A DNA stretch of 64,000 nt. Source: Molanna angustata (taxonomy: Eukaryota > Arthropoda > Insecta > Trichoptera > Molannidae). Position 1 is the first letter of the stretch. Every line of letters starts with the position of its first letter. This document shows, piece after piece, positions 10,411 to 19,615 of the stretch. A model generated the notes under the pieces. That model did no database searches and was not told the origin of the DNA. It was given only the letters and a program-made list of their open reading frames with translations. Made by a program: the position numbers and the translations under genes. Where the stretch lies: contig OY754970.1 in NCBI GenBank assembly GCA_963576475.1, positions 38,201,447-38,265,446 on the forward strand. Direction: 5' to 3'.

Positions 10411-11737
10411 TCTTTAGGTTGTTGAAAATTTCTGTAATCGACTGGGCAACGTTGGGCGGTAAATTATTGTTTGAGAGAAAACTAGAGACAATTAAGAGGA
10501 GATTAGAAATTATCATATTTGTATCATCTTTTTTCTCTGTGTTATAACGAAGAGCGCAACCGTTTTCAGGTTGTGGAATTTGGAATTGTTTTAATATAGC
10601 ATCGTGTTCTATTTTATTATAACCAGGTGGTGTAGGTAGACGAGGTGATTTTGTAGAATAAACAGTCTTACGGAATGAACTTGACATTTGACTAGGAATA
10701 GGATTCGGGTATTGGGCCGTGATTTCAGAATATACACGCTTTACAGCAGGAATCAATTTTACTGCTTCCGAATATGAAATATTATCTTCAGACATAATTT
10801 TTTTAATTTTATTTTGTCTTTCCCATTCCGGGCAGACTTTACTAGTAGCTATATGACTTCCAGTACAAGAAATACATGTTATAATTGAATTATCATCTTT
10901 ACACTCTAAACCCATGTGAGGACCTCCGCATTTGAAGCACCTAGCTGTAGAACGACAAAGTTTTACAGTGTGACCGAATCTACAACATTTAAAACATTGA
11001 ATTGTCGGATATTCATATTTTGTAACAAGAAAAGAATTATAAGCTATGAAAACTCGTTGAGGGAGAATTTGACCATCAAATGTTAATACAACTGTTTCAG
11101 AAGGTGCATAGGTGGCTTGACCGTCTGAAATTGTTTTCCGATTAAAACGTCTCATTTTAGTCACACGCCCACAATTTTCTGGGACAGTAATATTATCAAT
11201 AATTTCATCGTCTGTTAAACTAGTGGGGATACCTCTAATTACACCCATACGTGAAATATTGAATGTGGGAATAAAAGCTTTATAATTATGTTGAGAGACA
11301 ACTGGGTTCAGAAAAAATTTATTTGCAGCATCAGCAGAAACAAACTGAGCAGAAACTCTGTTCCTACCAATCTGCCTCATACCACCTGGTAAAATTCCTG
11401 AAATGTTTTGCTGCTTTAAAAAAAATCCCAATTTGATAGAGTTCAGTCTGATATTTAATTCCTGAGAATTCAATTGAATATGGACAATGTAGGGTCCGGG
11501 ATCATTTTTACTGTATGATCGGGTAGTACCTGGGTAACTGTTAAACGTGTGCAAATTATTGGATAATTTTGGCTCTTTGCGAGGCATAACCTCTTCCACA
11601 TCAGAACTTTGAGGAGTAGAACCCCGTTGTACTCTTTTATGGGTCTTTTTTTTTCCTTTACCCTCCTTCGTCTGAAGAATCTGAGACTCATCAGAATCTG
11701 GAGGGTCAGGAGGTTCAGGAGGGGATATACTTGACAT
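10367..11737 (-). CDS. LINE ORF1: gag-like RNA-binding protein with three zinc knuckles
   Basis: A 456-residue protein expected to coat the element RNA into a particle. The N-terminus (1-75) is acidic/proline-rich, then Lys-rich (GKGKKKTHKR). The middle (about 80-240) has the RRM-like fold seen in Jockey/I ORF1 proteins, for example 'MGVIRGIPTSLTDDEI'. Three CCHC knuckles follow: C248-C251-H256-C261, C267-C270-H-C279, and C288-C291-H295-C302. The C-terminal part is hydrophilic. Its end overlaps ORF2 by 44 nt in another frame, so ORF2 probably depends on reinitiation or frameshifting. The first ATG sits 227 bp from the element 5' end. No lesion is visible. Confidence 0.9.
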   Translation of the reverse strand: MSSISPPEPPDPPDSDESQILQTKEGKGKKKTHKRVQRGSTPQSSDVEEVMPRKEPKLSNNLHTFNSYPGTTRSYSKNDPGPYIVHIQLNSQELNIRLNSIKLGFFLKQQNISGILPGGMRQIGRNRVSAQFVSADAANKFFLNPVVSQHNYKAFIPTFNISRMGVIRGIPTSLTDDEIIDNITVPENCGRVTKMRRFNRKTISDGQATYAPSETVVLTFDGQILPQRVFIAYNSFLVTKYEYPTIQCFKCCRFGHTVKLCRSTARCFKCGGPHMGLECKDDNSIITCISCTGSHIATSKVCPEWERQNKIKKIMSEDNISYSEAVKLIPAVKRVYSEITAQYPNPIPSQMSSSFRKTVYSTKSPRLPTPPGYNKIEHDAILKQFQIPQPENGCALRYNTEKKDDTNMIISNLLLIVSSFLSNNNLPPNVAQSITEIFNNLKNVQSSRKDSPVEQP

Positions 11738-11964
11738 ATTGAGTTACAAACACTTACTGACAGCACCACCAGACAGCACAAATATATACACTAAATACAC
11801 CACATTAACACAAAAAAAAACAAAGAGAAGATTTAATCACTAAGATTGAAGTGTATAAACAAATTTTCAATATTATAACACAATTTTTTCAATAAAATAT
11901 GAATTTTCAGTTGAGAGCAAAATATTGTATGTTTGACAGGTATTATTGTCACTCGCCTTCCCCC
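11738..11964 (-). promoter_or_regulatory. 5' UTR of the I-type LINE, presumed internal promoter
   Basis: This noncoding segment lies between the element 5' end and the ORF1 start. LINEs of this group carry an internal Pol II promoter here. I do not identify specific elements by eye, so the role is inferred from position. The G-rich 5' end is typical of a full-length transcript start. Confidence 0.5.
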
Positions 11965-11977
11965 GTTGTGTACTGTT
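11965..11977. repeat. Target-site duplication, right copy (13 bp)
   Basis: Exact repeat of 6554-6566. Confidence 0.85.
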
Positions 11978-12232
11978 CTAAATGATATTTCGAATGTACA
12001 TTCAAATTATCAATGTTTGTAATTTCAAACGTACGCATTTCATATAACGCATTTCTATCAAAACACTGTCGAAAATATTTTTTTTTATAATTTCCGCATT
12101 TTTACTATAAAAATACTGTTTTATTACTTGATTTTAACGTTTTCACGTAAAGGTATTTAGTTTTTAAATGTTGTGTAATGTCCTAAATTGTATATTTGAC
12201 GATATTTACTTTTATAAGGTTATTTCGCAACT

Positions 12233-12305
12233 GCCGTGTAGCGGCAAATAAGCCGCGCAGCGGCCGTCGGGGGTTGGGCCGCGATAGCGGAATGGGCAGA
12301 GCCCC
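12233..12305. repeat. GC-rich cluster of four small palindromes
   Basis: gccgtgtagcggc, gccgcgcagcggc, ccgcgatagcgg and gggcagagcccc follow each other within about 70 bp, in strongly AT-rich surroundings. Each can form a short hairpin. This could be the end of a Helitron-like or other non-autonomous element; nothing decisive is seen. Confidence 0.45.
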
Positions 12306-13398
12306 TTGTAAAAATATGATTACTTGAACAAAAGACAAACAAGAGCGAACTATTTTACAATTATATACTAACTTCAGATTAAAATTGGTAGAGGAATAAA
12401 AGATTCAATTCAAATAATATAAACGAATTAACAAAATATACTAAGGATTCAAATTTATATACAGTTTTAGATACAGCACCAATCAATAATCCAACTGTCG
12501 ATGTATTCAAGAGAATTATATTCACTTAACATATCGACAAAGTATAATAATTTTCGCCAAACATCTTGAACGAGCTTCTGGTTGCGCAGAGCGCAAATTT
12601 ACGTCTTTTTCCTTCGTTAGTTTACGTGCAAATTTTATTTGATTTATTGTCAAAACTAGTAAGTGTATTCTATGGTTAAAACAACGTTTACCTCCGAAAC
12701 CGAAACATTTCTAATTTGTACGGCGCTATTTGCTATGGATACCTAAGGATAAATCCAAAATTAAGAGTACAAAGAAGCAGATGGAGTTGATGATTGACTT
12801 CGTATCAACGAATAGTGCAATGACAAATGGAAAGATAGTAAATTTATGAAGGTAAGTTAGATATGTCAATATAAAGTTTTGCCTTGAAATTTTATAGGTT
12901 AAATATGTTGAGCATATCTAGTGATAACTGGAAGAAAAGAGAGTCGTATTTATGACGCATCACTTGTTATTATATACCTACATCAGGGTAATAACAAGTA
13001 ACATTCCAAACTGTATCTTTTATTTGAATTCAAATTATTTTTTCATTTTCTACTCATATGACAGTCATTGCTCAAACTCGTGTTTATTATGTTAGACTGA
13101 CGGCTTCTTTTATTAAAATGATTAAGACCATTTAATAATTCATGTAAAACAATGTTGTTATTTGTTTTACAGGGAATTCTAGTGACACCAGAGTTGAAAG
13201 ATTGTGGATCCAGAATACCAGAGAAATTCAGATTTGGCGATCTCTAACAATCCAGAGACTGAATTATTTTTTTCACTAATTATTGTATTTTTTTTGGTGT
13301 TTTGATATAGTATAATAAACTTTTTGCATATAATTTTTATTTGAATGTAAATAGCTACCTGTTCAGATTTTATTATACCTACCTATAGATCTGTAAAA
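12306..13398. other. AT-rich spacer
   Basis: No gene recognised. About 12488-12545 resembles 338-400. A 'ggttgcgcagagcgcaaa' stretch near 12573 resembles 27848-27868, so part is an old dispersed repeat. Confidence 0.35.
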
Positions 13399-13496
13399 TA
13401 AAATGTTTTATTTTCAAATGTTTGAATGTTAACTTTGTGGTTCATATTTAACAAATTAAATTAAAAGATATAACTTTGTATTAACCACGTTTTTTG

Positions 13497-13555
13497 GTTG
13501 AAACGATGCGACCGGTTTCGGAACTAACCGTTCCCTCATCAGGCTAACTTTCAAC
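13497..13555 (-). ncRNA. Hammerhead ribozyme in the PLE left arm (mirror copy)
   Basis: Exact inverted copy of the right-arm motif. CTGATGA on the minus strand lies at 13536-13542, GAAA at 13516-13519, and the predicted cleavage is after 13510. It would fold only in minus-strand transcripts. Confidence 0.7.
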
Positions 13556-13667
13556 TGAAACAGAATGTGACGACGTGCTTACAAGAAATCTATGGGGGCG
13601 GAGGTAGAGGTAGGGTGGGGGTACTTAGGGTTGGGTCTTGTGCAGGGTGGGTCCGATTGGCTGAAGG

Positions 13668-13950
13668 ATTAGAACACTTAGTACTTAATGATCATCAATT
13701 TAATATGCAATCGGGAACAAAAATTTTACACGTCAACAAAGTAGGTCTCCGTCTTGATAATTTAGAGTCGCTAGAAATTAAAAAGTGTATTAATTCAAAA
13801 CAGAACATAATAAACAATCAGTTAAATTTATCTTTCAGTCCATTATTAAATATGTTTCCTTTTACTTCTAATCCTTCAGCCAATCGGACCCACCCTGCAC
13901 AAGACCCAACCCTAAGTACCCCCACCCTACCTCTACCTCCGCCCCCATAG
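13668..13950 (+). pseudogene. C-terminal end of a Penelope-like RT/GIY-YIG protein
   Basis: The frame reads 'EHLVLNDHQFNM', then 'TKILHVNKVGLRLDNLESLE', then 'INNQLNLSFSPLLNMF', and stops at 13948-13950 inside the right arm. The order (AEHL-like motif, 'ILH..NKG..L..LE..EI', then a short 'LN..' tail) is the usual C-terminus of PLE GIY-YIG endonuclease domains. The in-frame codons before 13668 belong to the inverted left arm and are not original coding sequence, so the ATG at 13567 is accidental. Assigned from remembered family pattern, not a search. Confidence 0.65.
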
Positions 13951-13984
13951 ATTTCTTGTAAGCACGTCGTCACATTCTGTTTCA

Positions 13985-14043
13985 GTTGAAAGTTAGCCTG
14001 ATGAGGGAACGGTTAGTTCCGAAACCGGTCGCATCGTTTCAAC
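13985..14043 (+). ncRNA. Hammerhead ribozyme in the PLE right arm
   Basis: The core is complete. CTGATGA (13998-14004) is followed by one G. Stem II is GGAAC/GTTCC with a 5-nt loop (14006-14020). GAAA (14021-14024) comes next, with the self-complementary ACCGGT (14024-14029) as stem III and C14030 at the cleavage position (GUC). Stem I is GC/GC next to the core plus GTTGAAA (13985-13991) with TTTCAAC (14037-14043), separated by a 4x4 internal loop. Such short-stem-III, type I hammerheads are known in PLE terminal repeats and are thought to work as dimers. The single unpaired G before stem II is a minor deviation. Activity is untested. Confidence 0.75.
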
Positions 14044-14100
14044 CAAAAAACGTGGTTAATACAAAGTTATATCTTTTAATTTAATTTGTAAAATGTTTTA

Positions 14101-15249
14101 AATAGATACATTAGTTATGTGAAAAAGAGAATCTGCCTTGGCAAAAAACTATTATGCAGTTTGGCGGAAAATATTATTGTAATTCTTTTTTATAATATAC
14201 AGAATTAATGAAAAAAAAATATTTAAATAAATATATATTATTTTTATAACAATTTACATACTTGTTTTATTTTTCCTTGCCATTCTGTCTACTGCTTAAA
14301 AGGTTCTACAAATTAGATACAACAAATTGAATACACATGTATTTATATTACGATAATTTATTTTATACATACATACAAAATGTGACAAATTTAATATAAG
14401 TAAATATATATATTATGATTTTTTTTTTAAAGTGATGTGTCTTCTTATTAAATAACTTCTAGTCCTTGCAACGTGGAAAAAATTGTAAGTATCATCATAA
14501 GTAAGTCTGTCGCTATTGCCAATATCTATTTCAATAATGTCTTCATCTGCAATGAACATAATTTATTTATTTATAGTATACAAATTATTATTCTAACTAA
14601 GAATTCCTGTTTTTAGTATCCTGTCGGTTCATCTGGGGCATTATTACCCATAATAATAATAATTTAATCCAGTCACATAAGATTTAAGATGAACATAATG
14701 GTTTATATAATAACCTAACCTCAAATGACAGACAACTTGTATGTGAGATTTTGACTGAAGCCCCAAACTTTAGTAGAACATTGAATATAAATTTTGCTAC
14801 TTGTAAGAATACTTCATATTAAAATTGATGAAGAATGACCATTCTTGGTAGATTTTTCATTATTATGATAGATATATAATTTGTAAGTAAGTTTTTTGAC
14901 AAGTGGAATCTCTAACAATTACTTTTAATAAAATTCGTGTCACATCATTAGTTAAAAGCTACAAAAACCAATAACATTTACAACTTTACCTTCTTTATCC
15001 ATTATCTAGGCAAAGATAATAAAATTCCATTATTTGTGTGGTCTCTTAAAATATCAACGAAATTCAAGTTACTTGTACCTATAAATACGTGATGATTATT
15101 GTTCGTCATAAATTTGTACAATTAAAAAGTTACCATGTTTATTTTTCTTTAGACATGAGTAAAAAATACTCAACTTAAAACGATTTCACAAAATAATTGT
15201 TGATAATAATTGAATAAAGTAAAAACAAACAAATAATGGAGCCCTTAAA
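14101..15249. other. AT-rich spacer
   Basis: No coding frame or structured element seen. Poly(A)/poly(T) tracts and (tta)n-like stretches occur. Confidence 0.4.
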
Positions 15250-15524
15250 CAGCGTACGAAATTGTAGACGGATGTCAAACGACCCGCATAAATTTAAGTC
15301 ATATTTTAAAAGATCGAACGTCTAAGATGCGAACCAGAATACGAAAACGTCCAAATCAACGGGAAACCGTGGATAAAAGGATTATATCCGCGCGGTGTGA
15401 CGTCATGAGATAAAATTAGAGAATCTGAATACCAATTTAATCCCGTATAAATTTGGTCAACTTTTTGACATTTCTCATATACTAAATTTCCGTATAAAAT
15501 TTTTAGTCGAATCTGAATTGGGCC
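15250..15524. repeat. MITE-like family F, copy 1
   Basis: Shares with 51879-52081 the series 'ccgcgcggtgtgacg', 'tcccgtataaat', 'ttttgacatttctca' and a terminal 'cgaatctgaattggg'. Noncoding. Confidence 0.45.
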
Positions 15525-15544
15525 TATATTATTATCGTCGTTGA

Positions 15545-15845
15545 TACAACACTTTTGTTCATCTATGTGACAGTCTTGGACAATGGTGCCCCTGTTCAGT
15601 CTTTATGATTCCATATTCTCTCACGGTATGCGGCGATTCCATTTCTGAGGACATTAAGAAATCCTTTACATCGCCCATCCACAAACATACCTGAAGCGCT
15701 GCTATATCTTCGATATTCGAAGATTGTTCTATAGGCGTCATTATATTGCACCCGAAGTCGTTCTATTGTCGATCTTCTGTACGATACCCATATTTCGCAC
15801 GTATGCATACCTGTACAGAATGCGTTGAACAGACTTCTTTTCACT
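15545..15845 (-). pseudogene. Non-LTR RT C-terminal fragment (unclassified lineage)
   Basis: The minus frame from 15844 reads 'TCEIWVSYRRSTIERLRVQY', then 'NDAYRTIFEYRRYSSASGMF', then 'VLRNGIAAYRERIWN'. This 'YN.A.R......R..SAS.MFV' block is the conserved region after the RT of one large LINE group in invertebrates. A second frame (15741) continues the match, so there is at least one frameshift. There is no RT core and the copy is dead. Confidence 0.6.
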
Positions 15846-15892
15846 TGGAATGAGCACCTAATTATTTATACCCAATTTATAATTCTGCGAAG

Positions 15893-16160
15893 CACCAGCT
15901 TAGAATCCTACTTCCATTATTTTCTATTACCATTGTTTTTGGGTGTTCCGTATACGCTTGGTAATAGAAAATAAAACTGGCAACAATAACATCTCATAGT
16001 TCAGCAACGAGGATCACCACACATTCTGAATCTTGAGCCTTTTTAGGTGAGACGAAACTGTGGGTAAACATCGTTCTTTATTTTATTTAAGTAATGCACG
16101 CCCGCACACCTGTCGCTGCTGACCCCACGATGTAGGATATGCGGTGATGGTATGATTGAA
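15893..16160 (+). repeat. SINE-like family A, copy 3
   Basis: Contains agcaccagcttagaa, aacaataacatctcat, the cattctgaatctt block and cgcacacctgtcgctg, and ends gcggtgatggtatga. It is the reverse of the copies at 3075, 4423 and 38466. Confidence 0.6.
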
Positions 16161-16167
16161 TGTATTA

Positions 16168-16327
16168 TGGCATTAGACTCAATTAAATAGAATTTTCTTG
16201 GCATTAGTTAGAATTTTAGATTTATGGCATTAGAATCAATGGCATTAGACTCAATTAAATAGAATTTTCATGGCATGGCATGGCATGGAACGTTTCATGG
16301 CATTAGATTCAATTAAATAGAATTTAC
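16168..16327 (+). repeat. Small minisatellite, ~30-bp core
   Basis: The block tggcattagactcaattaa + atagaatttt occurs three times plus two partial copies. A (tggca)n run sits between two of them. It starts just after the tail of the family A copy. Confidence 0.6.
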
Positions 16328-16428
16328 TAAATATTGTATACATCGTTTTTATGTTTATTTTTAATTTAATTTAAGATCAATAACCTAGATTTTAAGCTTT
16401 TACTAACATGAAAAACTAATAGCTACAA

Positions 16429-16478
16429 AGCGCCCTTGAGGTGAGTTTTCACGAAAACGGCGCTATATAAATTATCCA
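16429..16478 (+). repeat. CR1-like LINE 3' UTR end
   Basis: gcgcccttgaggtgag ... ggcgctatataaattatcc matches the 3' end of the CR1-like fragment at 48838-49345 (reverse). Only the last ~50 bp are present. Confidence 0.5.
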
Positions 16479-16939
16479 ACCACAATTATTCCACGAATAC
16501 CGAAAACAGTCTAGTAAAATCATATTACCATAATATTTATCTACATATCTATCATTCGCATATTCAAATTGTGCAGATGTAAAATGATGTTAAGGAGAAG
16601 AGTGTGACGTTATGAGAAGTAGACGTCATCAGATGGAATATTCTAGAAGAGGAAGTGAGGGAGGATGAATGAGAACAGGGAGGGAGATGGATTTGCATAA
16701 ATAATTTCTTTTGTTTCTGGTCGGGAAGCTTCGGGAAGTAAGTGAAGCGGATTAAGTTAAACTCCAATTGAAAATAGGATTTGCTTTGATGAATTGAATA
16801 TCAAATGAGTTTACCGCCTAATTTAAATTAATATTGTGCCTCAGTCAGTTTCGTGGCAATAAACAGATAATATATTAGATCGATTCATAGATTTTCAATT
16901 ATTATAAATTTAACCAGTAAAATAAAACTCTGTGCATGA

Positions 16940-17225
16940 AGTTAAAGTTAGGAAATTATAAATAGATTTGATATGGTAAAATAAAACAAAAGTTTTCAGT
17001 TTTACTACTTTAATGACACTGACTAGTTTCGGTCATCCAGTGACCATTTTCAGTCAAGTGTTACTTTGAAAATGGTCACTGGATGACCGAAACTAGTCAG
17101 TGTCATTAAAGTAGTAGAACTGAAAACTTTAGTTTTATTTTACCATACCAAATTTATTTATAATTTGCAATGGAGTTCTACCAAGAATTGTCCGTAGAAA
17201 AGTTAAAAAAAGTTAAAGTTAGGAA
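16940..17225. mobile_element. Palindromic PLE-arm-like insertion with 15-bp TSD
   Basis: agttaaagttaggaa occurs at 16940-16954 and 17211-17225. Between them two ~98-bp arms (16953-17050 and 17069-17166) form a near-perfect inverted repeat, followed by a ~44-bp tail ending in A's. The arm contains 'ggatgaccgaaactagtc', built like the hammerhead half of the PLE at 13411. No coding part is present. Probably a terminal-repeat relic of a second PLE family. Confidence 0.55.
17005..17062 (-). ncRNA. Hammerhead-like motif with one broken core position
   Basis: The minus strand reads CTGAAAA, one T, stem II GGTCA/TGACC with a 5-nt loop, GAAA, palindromic ACTAGT, then C. Every part has the same length as the ribozyme at 13985-14043. 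The invariant CUGANGA is CUGAAAA, so the catalytic G8 is replaced by A. Stem I (ACACT with AGTGT) is weak. Likely inactive. Confidence 0.4.
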
Positions 17226-17527
17226 TATATTTGAAATATAACGAATGAGTCATTAGAAAGATTTAAAAAAAAAACATTTAGTAGATCGAGGAAGTGTTAT
17301 TTGATTAAGTCGTGTAAAAATGAATTATTTGTTTTTTAACGCCCAGAGAAAAATCTTCACCAAAAAACATTAAAATCATGTACAGTAACAATACAAAAAA
17401 AAATATCCAACAAGGTATAATAAGAAAAAATAAAAAGAAAAAAAAACAGTTAACAGTGAACAAAAGAGAAGTATGTAAAATACCTACTTGAAAAATAATT
17501 TTTGTATATTTTATATAATTACGTAAG

Positions 17528-17815
17528 GTGGTTCGGCCACATAGAAAGAATGAGTGATGACCGTCTGACAAAAAAAGTATACAAGGCTGATAAAAGAGGA
17601 ATGAAAAGTAGAGGTCGGCCAAGAAAGAGTTGGCACGATCACATAAATGGGATTTTGAAGGATGGAGATGTTAGAAGTAAGAATAATAGAAGAGCGTGTA
17701 TGAGACGATGTATGGACGTGAATGAAGCGAGGAATGTATGTCAAGAGAGAGGAGTCTGGCGTTCGGTTCTCTCTGCCTACCCCAAATAGGGAAATGGCGT
17801 GATGGTATGGTATGG
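17528..17815 (+). pseudogene. RTE family, 3' fragment with 7-bp TSD
   Basis: The frame reads 'RWFGHIERMSDDRLTKK', 'SRGRPRKSWHDHINGILKDG', 'RRACMRRCMDVNEARNVC' and 'WRSVLSAYP', which is the C-terminus of the RTE copy at 44647-46977. It ends ggcgtgatggtatggtatg. acgtaag at 17521-17527 and 17816-17822 is the likely duplication. Its 5' break falls within about 5 nt of that of the copy at 30763. Confidence 0.8.
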
Positions 17816-17822
17816 ACGTAAG

Positions 17823-18929
17823 CTGTATTATGAATATTTCTTTAAGGTAGCGATAGTAAAAATAAAGTTTTTTTTTTTAAATAACAAGCTTTTTTAGCAA
17901 CTTTTCTGTTTTGTTCAGAAACACTGAAAAATATCTCCACATACAAAACATTGAATTAAACTTTTAATTAAGTACATAATAATAATATAATAATTTATTA
18001 TAGAGTTCTACAGAAAACACCGAAAAAAAACTCCTTTAAACATTAATTATCAAAATAAATACAACGAATGAAACATGAGATAATTAATTAAAATGATAAA
18101 ATCTATTTGAATTAAAATAAACAAGGCAGAGATGAGTATTGACATAAGAAGTGGGAAAACGTTTTCCTTTGTGAAGTAAACCTCAACTTTGTTTAGTAAA
18201 TTTGATGCACGGCGGTGCTGTGTGTGTATGAGGTAGGTAGGAAATATTGTAATGCAAATGTTCCTCCGTCTCTCTATGTACAAAAGGGGTGATGTGACGC
18301 CACTGATTTGTCTTGAAAGGAGAGAAAGCGCCGCGACGCCGGACGCTTAGCGACGTCCTAGGGGTGGAGACAGAGCCGACACCGGGTGTTACGGCACAAC
18401 AAATGCAATTGAGTAAAAAAACATTGAAATCTTTATTTGGTAATAAGCCCGCCAGTGTATGATATATAACTTATTTTAAAGTATGTAAAAAATATGTACT
18501 TATAAGTGAATATGAGTGAGGCGAATAGCGCACGTTTTTCTCCGCTATGACCTGATGGTATGTATGAATGTATGAATACGTATAATATTTTATCTTACAT
18601 GATTTAAATCATTATCTGTGGCTCTACAGTCCAGAATAGGCCTTGGTCTCCTCAGAAATCGGATTCATATACACTATCTAAACAAATCGAAAAAACATGT
18701 GCTATTAAAACCGAAATTGGTCTAGGGAAATTTTTTATTACTTATAATATTATAAGTAATAAAAATCTATCATATGTCAAAATAAGTTTAGTAAGTTTCA
18801 AAAGGGGGGTTCGCAAATGCCTAGACAAACACACAACATATTTTCCTTTGGTAAAATATGACAATCAATATGGCAATAAAATCTTTTGAGATAAGGCATA
18901 TTATTTTATTGTAATTCCTATTTATTTAT
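17823..18929. other. AT-rich spacer with a GC-rich patch and a LINE scrap
   Basis: 18310-18400 is GC-rich (gcgccgcgacgccgg, cgacgtcc) and unlike its neighbours; I cannot assign it. 18605-18665 resembles the 3' end of the RTE-like fragment at 2775-3000. 18540-18575 ends in a gatggtatgtatgaatgtat tail. Confidence 0.4.
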
Positions 18930-19180
18930 CTATCAATTTGTTTAAAATATAAATAAATATATTGCACACAGACGGTTCTATAGCCAGGAAATTTCTTCCA
19001 ACCAATCAGATTACAAAGTATGACAAAATGATATATGTACAAAAGCAGAAAGATTGATTGCGATAAACAAAAAAATAAGATAAAAATACATTACATCAAG
19101 ATAAAAATTAAAACAAAAAATATTAAATAGCAAAAAAGAGGATGAGGAAGGGATAAGTAGAGGAAATCGGGATCAGATTT
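18930..19180 (-). repeat. 3' UTR of a Jockey/CR1-like LINE, degenerate
   Basis: Same landmarks as 5213-5560 and 57387-57660 (minus-strand ggttggaagaaatttcc, then an AT-rich end). Coding part absent. Confidence 0.4.
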
Positions 19181-19326
19181 TTAGGGATCAACATTCCTTC
19201 TTTTGTAATTAATTTAATTTTATTTCAACTGATATCAAGATGGATGACATCTCAGAAAGAAGCAGGTGCTTTGAGACCGGTTGTATAAAATAGTTTAATC
19301 GTGGTTTAATGTATCTCTATAATGTT

Positions 19327-19615
19327 TCACAAAGTAAATTCTGAAAATAATAATAATAACTTGCAAAAGTTATTTATACTTCGCACATTTAGAGATTTCG
19401 CTCGAGAGGTTGTAGCCTTGAAAGTTTTACATTGAAAGTGGTCCTGTTCTGTTAGTGTAGCAAGTTGGACCTGCCGGATATTAGGCGTTAAGTCTTGCGA
19501 GTTAAATCTCCCGCTGGGTCGTATTTTCCGTGTCCCAAGCGTAAATAAACCATACAGACACTCACCACCAAATGTGTACCTACAAGGTCTGCAAACAAGT
19601 TCAACAAATAATATT
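19327..19615 (-). other. Unassigned GC-balanced stretch with an open frame
   Basis: A minus-strand frame (19680-19327) covers 117 codons. The composition of 19380-19600 is richer in G+C than its flanks. A splice-acceptor-like 'gaacttgtttgcag' and a donor-like 'gtgagtgt' occur on the minus strand at about 19600-19570. No family recognised. It may be host-derived sequence, or chance. Confidence 0.2.

Larger units (their letters stand above)
6567..11964 (-). mobile_element. Complete I-type (RNase H-bearing) non-LTR retrotransposon
   Basis: A 5398-bp element on the minus strand. The 5' end at 11964 starts with a G run (gggggaaggcgagtgac), followed by a 227-bp 5' UTR, ORF1 (456 codons), ORF2 (1235 codons, overlapping ORF1 by 44 nt), a 136-bp 3' UTR and a poly(A) tail (plus-strand poly(T) 6567-6586, broken by one C). 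Exact 13-bp duplications flank it. Neither ORF has a stop or frameshift. RNase H together with a three-knuckle ORF1 places it in the I/Loa group; the exact clade cannot be settled by eye. It reads as young and possibly active. Confidence 0.9.
13411..14088 (+). mobile_element. 5'-truncated Penelope-like element with inverted terminal arms
   Basis: Two identical 224-bp arms (13451-13674 and 13866-14089) lie in inverted orientation around a 191-bp middle. The middle encodes the end of a PLE GIY-YIG protein in plus sense, running into the right arm. The right arm is therefore the sense terminal repeat (pLTR) and the left arm its inverted copy, a layout known for PLEs. A 12-bp repeat (taaaatgtttta at 13399-13410 and 14089-14100) may be the target duplication; it is AT-rich, so less certain. 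Most of the ORF (the RT) is missing. Confidence 0.72.

Noticed and set aside
13567..13671. The ATG-initiated start of the 127-codon frame in the PLE relic
   Set aside because: These codons are the inverted terminal arm read through by chance; the PLE homology begins at the arm boundary.
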